Shown here: positions 8,112 to 16,711 of the stretch, in pieces
Numbering within the stretch: the stretch's first letter is position 1
Layout: each line of letters opens with the position of its first letter
From: Hafnia paralvei ATCC 29927
GTDB taxonomy: Bacteria > Pseudomonadota > Gammaproteobacteria > Enterobacterales > Enterobacteriaceae
Assembly (NCBI RefSeq): GCF_001655005.1
Contig: NZ_LXET01000051.1
Span: 7,033 to 71,032, forward strand
Length of the DNA: 64,000 nucleotides
Reading direction: 5' to 3'
Notes under the pieces: model-generated
Seen by the model: the letters and a program-made list of their open reading frames with translations, nothing else
Told to the model about the DNA's origin: nothing
The model's database searches: none
Program-made: the position numbers and the translations under genes

Positions 8112-8645
8112 TCAAAAACCAGGATCCCAATCTACTTCAACAATGTGAGTAGCGAGATCGACTTTCTTGATTACCTGCCCGTCGAGGAACGGAATCAACC
8201 GCTCCTTGATACCGAATGCATCTTTCAGGTTTGCTTTAACGACCATAACGTCGTTAGAACCGGTTTCCATCATATCGATGATCTTGCCCAGTTCATAACC
8301 GGCGGTAGTGACTACCTGGCAACCCATAAGGTCTTTCCAGTAATAGTCGCCATCTTCCAGTTCTGGCAACTGCGACTCTTCCACTACGATCTCGCGATTC
8401 GTTAGTGCATTTGCCGCATCTCGGTCATCAACACCTTTGATTTTGATAACCAAATCCTGATTGTGGCGCTTCCAGCTTTCTAGCTCGACATGCTGCCACT
8501 GACCAGCCTGCTGGATGAACCACGGCTGATATTCAAAAATGCTTTCGGCGTCTTCGGTGGATGAAAACACTCTGAGCCAACCGCGAATACCATAAGAAGA
8601 ACCCAGTTTCCCGAGCACTACGGGATTAGTAAGTTGTTTGCTCAT
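8112..8645 (-). CDS. rimM: ribosome maturation factor RimM
   Basis: 30S assembly factor that binds uS19 and helps mature the 16S 3' domain. The N-terminal RimM fold begins VVLGKLGSSYGIRGWLRVFS, and the C-terminal PRC barrel contains DLMGCQVVT and KANLKDAFGIKERLIPFLDG, ending VEVDWDPGF. The start is placed at ATG 8645 (MSKQLTNP, as in E. coli); a GTG three codons upstream also keeps the frame open but adds residues the family lacks. 177 residues. Located 18 bases after rpsP. Confidence 0.97.
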   Translation of the reverse strand: MSKQLTNPVVLGKLGSSYGIRGWLRVFSSTEDAESIFEYQPWFIQQAGQWQHVELESWKRHNQDLVIKIKGVDDRDAANALTNREIVVEESQLPELEDGDYYWKDLMGCQVVTTAGYELGKIIDMMETGSNDVMVVKANLKDAFGIKERLIPFLDGQVIKKVDLATHIVEVDWDPGF

Positions 8646-8663
8646 TGTGACCACCGCAACGGA

Positions 8664-8912
8664 TTAAGCAGCTTTCTTAGCTTCTTTGATCAGCGCAGCA
8701 ACGCGATCAGAAACAGTAGCGCCTAAACCAACCCAGTGGCTTACGCGATCCAGATCCAGACGCAGAGCTTCTGCCTGACCTGCTGCCAGCGGGTTGAAGA
8801 AGCCAACGCGCTCGATGAAACGGCCGTCACGTGCATTACGGCTGTCAGTTACTACTACTTGATAAAACGGACGCTTTTTAGCGCCGCCACGTGCTAAACG
8901 AATTGTTACCAT
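8664..8912 (-). CDS. rpsP: 30S ribosomal protein bS16
   Basis: Ribosomal protein of the 16S 5' domain, 82 residues. MVTIRLARGGAKKRPFYQVV and RDGRFIERVGFFNP are the bS16 signature. The start is ATG 8912, preceded by GAGGAT; the frame is open farther upstream, but those codons lie in the leader hairpin and are not bS16-like. First gene of rpsP-rimM-trmD-rplS. The leader contains a strong hairpin at 8935-8968. Confidence 0.98.
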   Translation of the reverse strand: MVTIRLARGGAKKRPFYQVVVTDSRNARDGRFIERVGFFNPLAAGQAEALRLDLDRVSHWVGLGATVSDRVAALIKEAKKAA

Positions 8913-8934
8913 AACATCCTCATTAGTTAATAGA

Positions 8935-8968
8935 ACACCAGACCCCATCGAGGAACGGAGTCCGGTGT
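8935..8968 (-). promoter_or_regulatory. rpsP leader hairpin
   Basis: On the minus strand ACACCGGACTC and GGGTCTGGTGT form an 11-bp stem with two G-U pairs around a 12-base loop, 23 bases before the rpsP ATG. No T-run follows at once. It may be an attenuator, a processing site or a binding site for autogenous control of the operon. Confidence 0.55.
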
Positions 8969-9082
8969 CTGTTGTTCTTAACGAACATAAAAGCCCGAAA
9001 ATTTTACTCACTTTGGCGCGAAAAGCAACCGAAAGCGTACTTACGCCTCGGTTGCAGTTGCTAAAATAGGCAAACGGGGGAA

Positions 9083-10444
9083 TTAACGACCAGGGAATCC
9101 GGGGGGCATCATACCTTTCATGCCACGCATCATTTTCGACAAGCCGCCTTTCTTCATTTTCTTCATCATACGCTGCATTTCATCAAACTGTTTAAGTAAA
9201 CGGTTGACGTCCTGCACTTGCATACCAGAACCCTGCGCAATACGACGCTTGCGCGAGCCCTTGATAATTTCTGGGTTGGCACGCTCTTTTAACGTCATGG
9301 AGCTGATAATTGCTTCCATGCGCACCAAGAGTTTGTCATCCATCTGAGATTTAACATTTTCTGGCAGCTGCCCCATACCTGGCATTTTCGCCAACATCGA
9401 GGTCATACCGCCCATATTACGCATTTGCTTGAGCTGATCCATAAAATCGGTCAGATCGAAGCCGTCACCTTTCTTCAGCTTCTGTGCCAGTTTTTCAGCT
9501 TGTGCACGGTCAACTTTACTCTCAATATCTTCGATAAGTGATAGAACATCACCCATCCCCAAAATACGAGAAGCAACACGATCGGGATAGAACGGCTCCA
9601 AGGCTTCCGTTTTTTCACCGACACCTAAGAATTTGATTGGCTTTCCAGTGATATGGCGGATAGACAAAGCCGCACCGCCGCGCGCATCACCGTCGACTTT
9701 AGTCAGCACCACACCGGTTAACGGCAACGCTTCGTTAAACGCCTTGGCGGTGTTCGCCGCATCTTGACCGGTCATCGCATCGACGACAAACAGCGTTTCA
9801 ACCGGATTAATCGCGGCATGAACCTGTTTGATTTCGTCCATCATCGCTTCGTCAACGTGCAATCGACCCGCGGTATCGACGATCAAAACATCATAAAATT
9901 TCTGCTTAGCGTGCTGCAATGCACGGCTAACAATCTCGATTGGCTTCTCTTTGACATCGGACGGGAAGAAATCAATTCCCACTCCCTGAGCCAAGGTTTC
10001 TAGCTGTTTGATCGCCGCAGGGCGATAAACGTCAGCGGAAACCACTAGCACTTTCTTCTTATGCTTTTCTTTAAGGAACTTGCCAAGCTTACCCACGCTG
10101 GTGGTTTTACCCGCACCTTGCAAGCCGGCCATCAAGACCACGGCTGGCGGCTGCGCAGCCAAATTCAGCTCGGTGTTCACCTCACCCATCGCGTTCGTCA
10201 GCTCGTTTTTAACGATTTTGACGAATTCTTGCCCAGGGGTCAGGCTTTTGTTCACTTCGTGCCCGACGGCACTTTCTTTAACACGATTAATGAAGTCACG
10301 AACTACCGGCAGCGCGACATCGGCTTCCAGTAATGCCATGCGAACTTCACGCAGCGTGTCTTTGATATTTTCTTCGGTCAGCCGCCCGCGGCCGCTGATG
10401 TTGCGCAATGAGCGCGACAATCGATCGCTTAAATTTTCAAACAT
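9083..10444 (-). CDS. ffh: signal recognition particle protein Ffh
   Basis: SRP54 GTPase that, with 4.5S RNA, delivers nascent membrane proteins to FtsY. The N domain is followed by the G domain: GLQGAGKTTSVGKL (P-loop, near residue 106), DTAGRLHVDEAMM, TKVDGDARGGAALS. The C-terminal M domain is methionine rich (QMRNMGGMTSMLAKMPGM) and carries the RNA-binding GSGMQVQDVNRLLKQF. The 453 residues equal the E. coli protein. Divergent from ypjD, as in E. coli. Confidence 0.98.
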   Translation of the reverse strand: MFENLSDRLSRSLRNISGRGRLTEENIKDTLREVRMALLEADVALPVVRDFINRVKESAVGHEVNKSLTPGQEFVKIVKNELTNAMGEVNTELNLAAQPPAVVLMAGLQGAGKTTSVGKLGKFLKEKHKKKVLVVSADVYRPAAIKQLETLAQGVGIDFFPSDVKEKPIEIVSRALQHAKQKFYDVLIVDTAGRLHVDEAMMDEIKQVHAAINPVETLFVVDAMTGQDAANTAKAFNEALPLTGVVLTKVDGDARGGAALSIRHITGKPIKFLGVGEKTEALEPFYPDRVASRILGMGDVLSLIEDIESKVDRAQAEKLAQKLKKGDGFDLTDFMDQLKQMRNMGGMTSMLAKMPGMGQLPENVKSQMDDKLLVRMEAIISSMTLKERANPEIIKGSRKRRIAQGSGMQVQDVNRLLKQFDEMQRMMKKMKKGGLSKMMRGMKGMMPPGFPGR

Positions 10445-10611
10445 TGTTTCTGCTCAACGTTAAGACTGGCCGTCAAGGCGACGACGTAGATGACGGCGAG
10501 TATAACACGAAGATGCCACCTTTCTCCTCCTTGCTGCGCGGATTGGTTGGAGCGTGACGCTGCTAACGCTATACTGGCCACATAATTCACCTAGCTAATG
10601 CCAAATTCACC

Positions 10612-11403
10612 ATGCCTGCATTTGCCATATTGGCCATGATTGCCTACTTACTCAGCCTCGGATTGATTATTCCGAGTCTGGTACAAAATAACCGGGCCTA
10701 CCGCCGTCTGGCGCTTTTGTTCGCCGGAATTGCGCTCATCAGCCACGCGGTTGCACTTCAAGCGCGTATTTTTGATGTCAGCACGGGTCAAAATCTCAGC
10801 CTACTGAACATCGGCTCGATCGTCAGCCTAATGATCTGTTTTGTGATGACTGTCGTGGCCTCACGCGACCGTGGCTGGTTTTTATTGCCGATCGTCTACA
10901 GCTTTGCCCTAATAAATTTGGGGCTGGCCAGCTTCGTCCCCGGCGAGTTCATCACCCATTTGGAAACTACGCCGTCGCTGATGCTCCATATTGGTTTGGC
11001 GTTATTCTCCTACGCCACGCTGATTATTGCCGCACTTTATGCTCTGCAGTTGGCGTTGTTGGACTACTTGCTGAAAAACAAAAAGCTGACATTTACTGCC
11101 GATATGCCTCCGCTAATGAGCATCGAACGTAAAATGTTTCATATTACTCAGGTTGGTGTCGTTCTGCTGACGCTAACGCTGTGTACAGGCATGTTGTATA
11201 TGGACAATCTATTCAGCAAAGAAAACGTGCACAAAGCCGTACTTTCGATTCTGGCTTGGTTTGTCTATGTTTTACTGTTGTGGGGACACTTCCGTGAAGG
11301 CTGGCGTGGCCGCCGCGTCGTATGGTTCAGCCTGCTTGGCGCATTTTTACTGACAATGGCCTATTTTGGCAGCCGTCTACTACAAGAAGTCATGGTAAGC
11401 TAA
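10612..11403 (+). CDS. ypjD: YpjD, CcsA/CcmC-like inner membrane protein
   Basis: A 263-residue polytopic membrane protein with about eight hydrophobic segments spaced along its whole length. It belongs to the cytochrome c assembly (CcsA/CcmC) superfamily: the typical features are visible as HAVALQARIF, THLETTPSLMLHIGLALFSYATL and the C-terminal LLLWGHFREGWRGRR with a His at the start of the last segment. No WWD heme-handling motif is obvious. Role unproven; some workers link it to CorB-type export of divalent cations because of shared location. Start ATG 10612 matches the E. coli product. Confidence 0.9.
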   Translation: MPAFAILAMIAYLLSLGLIIPSLVQNNRAYRRLALLFAGIALISHAVALQARIFDVSTGQNLSLLNIGSIVSLMICFVMTVVASRDRGWFLLPIVYSFALINLGLASFVPGEFITHLETTPSLMLHIGLALFSYATLIIAALYALQLALLDYLLKNKKLTFTADMPPLMSIERKMFHITQVGVVLLTLTLCTGMLYMDNLFSKENVHKAVLSILAWFVYVLLLWGHFREGWRGRRVVWFSLLGAFLLTMAYFGSRLLQEVMVS

Positions 11404-11472
11404 CTCCCCTCTCCTTTCACTCGCTCCGCACAGTGCGGGGCGAACCGTTAAATTGTTATAAGGAACACCTCC

Positions 11473-12774
11473 TTGGAGCACGTCTCTACGGGTACACTAA
11501 TTACGATTCTGGTCATTATGGTCATCGTCTCAGCCTATTTCTCTGCCTCAGAAACGGGGATGATGACACTCAACCGCTACCGTCTCCGCCATCTCTCTAA
11601 GCAGGGATTACGTTCCGCTCGTCGTGTTGAAAAACTGCTGAAGCATCCTGACCGCCTGATTAGCCTAGTGCTAATTGGTAATAATCTCGTCAATATTTTG
11701 GCGTCAGCACTAGCCACCGTGGTAGGTATCCGCTTATATGGCGATGCAGGCGTAGCCATAGCGACCGGTGTGCTAACCTTTATTGTTCTGGTGTTTGCCG
11801 AAGTACTGCCAAAAACATTTGCTGCGCTTTACCCTGAGCGTGTTGCCTTCCCTAGCAGTGTGCTATTGCTGCCGCTACAAAAAATCATGATGCCGCTAGT
11901 ATGGCTGCTCAATGGCATCACACGTATTTTGCTACGACTATGTGGAATTCGCTCTACCGCACACCCTAGCGACGCAGTTAGCAAAGATGAGCTACGTTCC
12001 ATCGTAAATGAATCAAACTCCCAGATATCGCGCCGTAATCAGGACATGTTGATATCGGTACTCGATCTCGAAAAAGTGACCGTAGATGACATCATGGTGC
12101 CGCGTAATGAAATTGTCGGCATTGATATCAACGATGACTGGAAATCAATCCTGCGCCAGCTCACCCACTCACCACATGGGCGTATTGTGCTTTATCGTGG
12201 TTCTTTGGATGACTCCATTGGTATGCTGCGCGTGCGAGAAGCCTATCGATTAATGATCGAGAAAAAAGAGTTCAATAAAGAAAATTTGCTACGCGCTGCC
12301 GATGAAATTTATTACATCCCCGAAAGTACTCATCTCAGCGTCCAGCTCCTCAAGTTTCAGCGCAACAAAGAAAAAATGGGGATCGTGGTTGACGAATATG
12401 GCGATATCAAAGGATTAGTTTCAGTAGAAGATATTCTGGAAGAGATCGTCGGTGATTTCACGACCTCAATGTCACCTTCGCTCGCCGAAGAAGTCATGCC
12501 GCAAAGCGATGGCTCCGTATTGGTTGATGGCACCGCAAATATTCGCGAACTTAATAAAGCGTTTAACTGGACGCTACCCGCCGATGGCCCACGCACCATG
12601 AACGGTATGCTGCTTGAAGAACTGGAAGATATTCCGCTGCCCGGCGCCCACGTCAACATAGGCCCTTATCATATTCAAATCCTCGATGTGCAGGACAATA
12701 TGATCAAACAGGTGCGCGTTTCTTCCGTAAAGCGCAAGAAAGCAGACGAAGAGAGCGAACGCTATAGTTCGTGA
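11473..12774 (+). CDS. corB: CNNM/CorC-family transporter YfjD (CorB)
   Basis: Inner-membrane protein of 433 residues in the CNNM/HlyC-CorC family, linked to Mg2+/Co2+ export. Domains in order: DUF21 membrane region (residues 1-180, including SASETGMMTLNRYR and LIGNNLVNILASALAT), a CBS pair (about 195-340; TVDDIMVPRNEIVGIDI, GIVVDEYGDIKGLVSVEDILEEIVGD) and a CorC/HlyC C-terminal domain (345-425). The start is TTG 11473 preceded by AAGGA; E. coli yfjD also begins at TTG with the same MEH-ST peptide. 69 bases after ypjD, probably co-transcribed. A hairpin terminator follows. Confidence 0.93.
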   Translation: MEHVSTGTLITILVIMVIVSAYFSASETGMMTLNRYRLRHLSKQGLRSARRVEKLLKHPDRLISLVLIGNNLVNILASALATVVGIRLYGDAGVAIATGVLTFIVLVFAEVLPKTFAALYPERVAFPSSVLLLPLQKIMMPLVWLLNGITRILLRLCGIRSTAHPSDAVSKDELRSIVNESNSQISRRNQDMLISVLDLEKVTVDDIMVPRNEIVGIDINDDWKSILRQLTHSPHGRIVLYRGSLDDSIGMLRVREAYRLMIEKKEFNKENLLRAADEIYYIPESTHLSVQLLKFQRNKEKMGIVVDEYGDIKGLVSVEDILEEIVGDFTTSMSPSLAEEVMPQSDGSVLVDGTANIRELNKAFNWTLPADGPRTMNGMLLEELEDIPLPGAHVNIGPYHIQILDVQDNMIKQVRVSSVKRKKADEESERYSS

Positions 12775-12787
12775 TAAAACCAGATTG

Positions 12788-12816
12788 AAAAAAGGCGCTG
12801 AACGCGCCTTTTTCGT
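12788..12816. terminator. bidirectional terminator between corB and luxS
   Basis: AAAGGCGC (12791-12798) pairs with GCGCCTTT (12804-12811), with T-runs on both strands. It can serve corB on the plus strand and luxS on the minus strand. Confidence 0.9.
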
Positions 12817-12840
12817 ATCGTACACTGAGAGAAAACAAAA

Positions 12841-13356
12841 CTAGATATGCAATTCAGCCAATTTTTCTTTTGGCAGAGCCAGATCGTCGTTGTGATTAAC
12901 CCCAACACCTTTCTCTAAGATATGACGAGCAATGTCATGTGCCTCTTGCAACGAATGCATAGAGAAAGTACCGCACTGGTATTTATTAAGTTCAGGGATC
13001 TTACGCTGATCGGTGACTTTCAACACGTCTTCCATTGCCGCTTTCCAAGCATCCGCAACGCGAGATTCTTCAGGCGTACCAATCAGGCTCATGTAAAAAC
13101 CAGTACGACAGCCCATTGGCGAAATGTCGATGATCTCAACGCCGTTACCGTTCAGATGATCGCGCATGAAGCCTGCAAACAGGTGCTCCAGAGTATGGAT
13201 ACCACGCTCAGGTAGGATCTCTTGGTTCGGATGACAGAAACGTAAATCGAAAACTGTGATGTTATCGCCGTGCGGAGTTTTCATGTTCTTTGCAACACGC
13301 ACCGCAGGTGCCGCCATACGCGTATGGTCTACAGTAAAGCTATCCAGTAGTGGCAT
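12841..13356 (-). CDS. luxS: S-ribosylhomocysteine lyase (AI-2 synthase)
   Basis: Metal-dependent enzyme of the activated methyl cycle that cleaves S-ribosylhomocysteine to homocysteine and DPD, the precursor of autoinducer 2. 171 residues as in E. coli. The metal ligands are visible as HTLEH (His residues near 54 and 58) and the later Cys in LNKYQCGTF; the active-site Cys lies in PMGCRTGFYM. Start MPLLDSFTVDHTRM at 13356 follows GAGG. The sRNA gene micA lies in the opposite direction in the luxS-gshA gap. Confidence 0.98.
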   Translation of the reverse strand: MPLLDSFTVDHTRMAAPAVRVAKNMKTPHGDNITVFDLRFCHPNQEILPERGIHTLEHLFAGFMRDHLNGNGVEIIDISPMGCRTGFYMSLIGTPEESRVADAWKAAMEDVLKVTDQRKIPELNKYQCGTFSMHSLQEAHDIARHILEKGVGVNHNDDLALPKEKLAELHI

Positions 13357-13399
13357 TTCGTCACCTCCTCATAAAAAAATGATTTTTTTTTCGGTTTTA

Positions 13400-13428
13400 T
13401 GAAACCTTTTCTAACTCAGCGAGTCTGA
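13400..13428 (+). promoter_or_regulatory. putative sigma-E promoter of micA
   Basis: A TGAAACC element (13400-13406) and TCTGA (13424-13428) are separated by 17 bases and end 6 bases before the MicA 5' end. They resemble the sigma-E -35 GGAACTT and -10 TCTGA/TCAAA. In E. coli micA is transcribed by sigma-E. Confidence 0.55.
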
Positions 13429-13434
13429 ATATAT

Positions 13435-13507
13435 GAAAGACGCGCATTTGTTATCATCATCCCTGCTACAGAGATGCTATTTTGGCCACAGGTATTGTGG
13501 CCTTTTT
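13435..13507 (+). ncRNA. micA: MicA small RNA
   Basis: Hfq-dependent sRNA that in E. coli represses ompA, lamB, phoP and other mRNAs under envelope stress. The 5' part GAAAGACGCGCATTTG (from 13435) and the following TTATCATCATCCCTG agree with E. coli MicA as I recall it, then a CTG/CAG hairpin and the terminator stem GGCCACA-N-TGTGGCC with T5 follow. Its place between luxS and gshA, transcribed opposite to both, is the E. coli arrangement. Predicted length 73. The seed region is conserved while the terminator loop differs. Confidence 0.92.
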
Positions 13508-13512
13508 CTTTT

Positions 13513-15084
13513 CTAGCGCCCAGCGTGAAGATGCAGATACTCTTCAAACCCCATCGCACCCGGCATCGAATCCTGAGCTTCCATCTGAGCCTGACGTTTA
13601 ATCGACTCTTCTACCTGCTGATGAAGCTGTGCTTCGCTCAAGACTTCCAAAGGCTGTGAACTGAGCTCCTGCCGATAACGCTCCGACAGTTCTCGCCCAA
13701 AACCACCAACGCCTTTTTCCATCATCTGCTCCAGCACCTGAGCAGAATATGTCAACGATGCATCATCAAAACCGGCTACCAGCTTAGTGCAAACTTGCTG
13801 ATATTGCTTATTCCCATTAATGCTATCTAATACTTCTGCAACGCGCTGCAAATCAGCAAAGAGCTCTTTGCCAACTTTTGCCAGTGGCTGGCGTTGATCA
13901 TTACAGCCGATACCGATCGTTTGTCCCGGCTTACGTCCTTCAAGGATCACGCGGTTCCAATTCTTACGAGTACACAGTAGCTCATCGCTGCTCATCTCTG
14001 GCGCATCAGCCAGCACACACCAGATCAGGAAAAGATCCAAGAAACGGGACTGATCCGCATTCACACCAATCGCGGTAAACGGATTGATATCTAATGAGCG
14101 CACTTCAATATATTCAATCCCACCGCGAAGTAATGCATCGGATGGCGACTCATCGCCTTTGGTGACGCGTTTAGGCCTAATCGGCGCATACAGCTCATTT
14201 TCGATCTGCAATACATTCGCATTCAGTTGACGATAGCGACCATCCACTTTTACACCAAGCTTAGCAAACTCAGCAGACGGGGTATGGATTGCCTTTTTCA
14301 GTGCCGTCACATAATCCGGCAGATTATTAAAGGTAATCCCTAAATCGTTTTGTGATTTATTGGTATAACCTAAATCACTCAGACGCAATGAGGTTGCATA
14401 AGGCAAATACAGCATATGCCCGTTCTGTTCGAATGGGATATTGGTTTCACGACCGTTCAAAAATGAAGAACAGATGGCCGGCGAAGCCCCAAATAAATAA
14501 GGAATCACCCAACCAAAGCGATAATAGTTGCGGATTAAGCGGAAATAGCCTGCAGATATCTGCTCTTTGCCGCTTTCAGCATCTTCTACGCCCGCCCACT
14601 CACGCCAGAACTCTATCGGCAGAGAGAAATTATAATGCACGCCAGAGATCGTCTGCATCAGCGCACCGTAGCGATTTTTCAAACCTTCACGGTACAAGGT
14701 CTTAAATTGACCTACGTTAGAGGTACCGTACTGCGCTAGCACGATATCTTCTTCCTTGCTGATAAAGCACGGCATACTCATTGGCCACATGCGTTCTGAC
14801 CCCAGATTTCTCGCCACATAGCGATGAATATCGGTGAGGAAGGAAAGCATGTGATCGATGCTGGCATCCACCGGAGTAATAAACTCCAGCAAAGACTCGG
14901 CAAAGTCAGTGGTAATCCATGGGTGAGTTAGCGCCTTACCCAGCGCTTCTGGATGACCAGAGGCAGCCAATTGGCCCTCTGGGGTTACGCGGAGCGTTTC
15001 ACGCTCAATACCGCGTCGAATTCCGTTAAGGGCATCTGGATGTGATTCCAGCCAAGTCAGGGCTTTAGATACGTCCGGGATCAA
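13513..15084 (-). CDS. gshA: glutamate-cysteine ligase
   Basis: ATP-dependent enzyme for the first step of glutathione synthesis, joining L-glutamate and L-cysteine. 523 residues, gamma-proteobacterial type (E. coli 518). Visible family blocks: RRGIERETLRVTPEG (N-terminal substrate site), HPWITTDFAESLLEFITP, GVHYNFSLP, EIRSLDINPF-type YIEVRSLDINPFTAIG and FLIWCVLAD. Start ATG 15084 (MIPDVSKALTWLESHPD) fits E. coli. The stop lies 6 bases from the MicA terminator on the opposite strand. Confidence 0.97.
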   Translation of the reverse strand: MIPDVSKALTWLESHPDALNGIRRGIERETLRVTPEGQLAASGHPEALGKALTHPWITTDFAESLLEFITPVDASIDHMLSFLTDIHRYVARNLGSERMWPMSMPCFISKEEDIVLAQYGTSNVGQFKTLYREGLKNRYGALMQTISGVHYNFSLPIEFWREWAGVEDAESGKEQISAGYFRLIRNYYRFGWVIPYLFGASPAICSSFLNGRETNIPFEQNGHMLYLPYATSLRLSDLGYTNKSQNDLGITFNNLPDYVTALKKAIHTPSAEFAKLGVKVDGRYRQLNANVLQIENELYAPIRPKRVTKGDESPSDALLRGGIEYIEVRSLDINPFTAIGVNADQSRFLDLFLIWCVLADAPEMSSDELLCTRKNWNRVILEGRKPGQTIGIGCNDQRQPLAKVGKELFADLQRVAEVLDSINGNKQYQQVCTKLVAGFDDASLTYSAQVLEQMMEKGVGGFGRELSERYRQELSSQPLEVLSEAQLHQQVEESIKRQAQMEAQDSMPGAMGFEEYLHLHAGR

Positions 15085-15154
15085 GTCGACCTCCCGCTAA
15101 TCAAATAATAACTGCCAGCATTTATGTTCTGCCGCTGAGCGTTTCCGCCTTCGC

Positions 15155-15583
15155 TTATGACCACCATGACATACCTTGCAGCGTCAGCCATGCCAACGCA
15201 ACATAACGTACCGCTTTCCCAATACTGAGATAAAACGCTACAGGTACCCACGGCATTCGCAGCCAACCTGCTAACACACAGAGTAAATCACCAATGATAG
15301 GCACCCAACTGAGCAGCAAGGTAACCGCGCCATAGCGTTGTAACCAGCGTAGCGACAGCTGTACCCCCCGCTGCGGTTTCACGTCCGGCAGCAGACGACC
15401 AATGATGACATTTGTTAATCCGCCCAGAATATTGCCAACGATCGCTGTCAGCACTAACCACCACGGAGAAACCTGCCCAGCTAATAGAAAGGCAGTTAAA
15501 ACAATTTCTGAATTTCCTGGCAATAGCGTTGCACTAGTAAAACTACTGGCAAACATTGCGCCCAATGTCAGGAAAGAATTCAT
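15155..15583 (-). CDS. yqaA: YqaA, DedA/SNARE-associated family membrane protein
   Basis: Small inner-membrane protein, 142 residues, the E. coli length. Hydrophobic segments flank the family core ASSFTSATLLPGNSEIVL and VGNILGGLTNVIIGRLLPD; YGAVTLLLSWVPIIGDLLCVLAGWLRMPW is the second conserved block. DedA-like proteins are flippase or transporter-like, but YqaA has no proven function. ATG 15583 is chosen because it overlaps the yqaB stop (TAATG), implying translational coupling; an upstream GTG adds 8 non-conserved residues. Confidence 0.9.
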   Translation of the reverse strand: MNSFLTLGAMFASSFTSATLLPGNSEIVLTAFLLAGQVSPWWLVLTAIVGNILGGLTNVIIGRLLPDVKPQRGVQLSLRWLQRYGAVTLLLSWVPIIGDLLCVLAGWLRMPWVPVAFYLSIGKAVRYVALAWLTLQGMSWWS

Positions 15584-16149
15584 TACAGCTTGCGCACATC
15601 CACCCACGCCATATTTGCGCGTTGGGCTGCCTGAATACCAAAATCTGCATCTTCAAATACGACACAGTCTTTAGGCGAAACGCCAATCAGCTCAGCGCAA
15701 CGTAAAAAAGTATCCGGCTCAGGCTTATGCCGAGTCACATCATCGGCACCAACAATAGCCTGAAAACAGTTATGCAGCCCTAAATGGCGCAGTAAGGCAT
15801 CCGCCATCCGATGCTCACTACCGGTACCCACCGCCATTGGTTTTTTGCCTTTATAGGCCAGCACAACGTCAATCAGCGGAAGCGGCTTCACGCTATCCAA
15901 CAACATGCTTTCTACCGCGGCAGTTTTCAATGCTGCAAGATGATGAGGATCCATATCAGCTTGATTGTTCTCAATAATTATCTGGGCAATACGCCAGGTA
16001 GGAGACCCATTCAGTGCTACCATCGCATTTTCATCGTAGGTCATCCCATATTGACCAAGAACCTGCCGCCAAGCCCGACGGTGCGTCGGCTCCGTGTCGA
16101 GCAGAGTGCCATCCATATCAAAAATCAGTCCTTGAAAGCGATCGTACAT
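15583..16149 (-). CDS. yqaB: fructose-1-phosphate/6-phosphogluconate phosphatase YqaB
   Basis: HAD-superfamily phosphatase of 188 residues. Motif I is GLIFDMDGTLLDTEP (nucleophile and acid/base Asp), motif II GTGSEHRM, motif III Lys in HKPEPDTFL, and motif IV VVFEDADFGIQAA. Sequence follows E. coli YqaB, which acts on fructose 1-phosphate and other sugar phosphates. It is the first gene of a two-gene unit with yqaA. No tRNA lies in between. Confidence 0.95.
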   Translation of the reverse strand: MYDRFQGLIFDMDGTLLDTEPTHRRAWRQVLGQYGMTYDENAMVALNGSPTWRIAQIIIENNQADMDPHHLAALKTAAVESMLLDSVKPLPLIDVVLAYKGKKPMAVGTGSEHRMADALLRHLGLHNCFQAIVGADDVTRHKPEPDTFLRCAELIGVSPKDCVVFEDADFGIQAAQRANMAWVDVRKL

Positions 16150-16301
16150 TGATTGCCACTCCGTAACGATGGTGAATATATGGAAAGTTACTTTAACGCA
16201 AAGCTATTACGTTGTCGCTCTGAGAGTTTCAAGGTGAATTAATTGAAAAGCCAACGAATATAAGGAAAAAACAGGAAGAAAAGGACATACAGAACAGATT
16301 T

Positions 16302-16333
16302 CGGATAAAAAAAAACCTCGTCAATGACGAGGT
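16302..16333 (-). terminator. terminator of the tRNA operon
   Basis: On the minus strand ACCTCGTCA and TGACGAGGT (16315-16323 with 16325-16333) form a strong stem followed by nine or so T residues. It lies about 115 bases after the last tRNA-tail repeat. Confidence 0.9.
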
Positions 16334-16445
16334 CTTAAGATGACATATCTGGGAGGTTATTCGGCGCAAGCGCCTCACTCTCTTAGTGTCATCAGTTTCT
16401 CTCACCGTCATGCAACAAAGCATAACCCGTCAAAGAAACCAAATA

Positions 16446-16581
16446 TGGTGCACCCAGGAAGATGACTCGACGCTAGCGTCTCGCCCTTCGGGCCGTTGCT
16501 AAGCAACGTTATCTTCCCTTGTGCTACCGGCAATACTTAACCACTGTGCAATTCTGCACTCGCGACAAGCATTGTGAAATA
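16446..16581 (-). ncRNA. tRNA-tail repeat, RtT RNA-like, copy 1
   Basis: 136-base unit that directly follows the CCA of the last tRNA-Arg gene and ends in a copy of that tRNA's 3' end (ATCTTCCTGGGTGCACCA). Read on the minus strand, GGAAGAT and ATCTTCC close a junction with three arms: GTTGC-TTA-GCAAC, GCCC-GAA-GGGC and GACGC-TA-GCGTC, giving a cloverleaf-like fold. A second copy lies at 16712-16848. The arrangement (spacer plus duplicated tRNA 3' end after a tRNA gene) is that of the repeats of E. coli tyrT that release RtT RNA. The RtT assignment is from memory and not tested with a covariance model. Confidence 0.6.
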
Positions 16582-16658
16582 TGGTGCACCCAGGAAGATT
16601 CGAACTTCCGACCGCTCGGTTCGTAGCCGAGTACTCTATCCAGCTGAGCTATGGGTGC
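16582..16658 (-). tRNA. tRNA-Arg(ACG)
   Basis: 77 bases with encoded CCA. Acceptor GCACCCA/TGGGTGC, D arm AGCTCAGCTGGATAGAG, anticodon stem-loop CTCGGCTACGAACCGAG with anticodon ACG (wobble A likely edited to inosine), T arm GTTCGAATC. Last of four identical copies; corresponds to the argVYZQ cluster of E. coli. Confidence 0.97.
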
Positions 16659-16711
16659 ACAGAATACTACTGATATCGTGACACTGAGAAATCATCGCAT
16701 CACAACAAAAT

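Noticed and set aside
16362..16373. GGCGCAAGCGCC palindrome after the tRNA operon
   Set aside because: A short GC palindrome without T-run; the true terminator at 16302-16333 explains the end of the operon.
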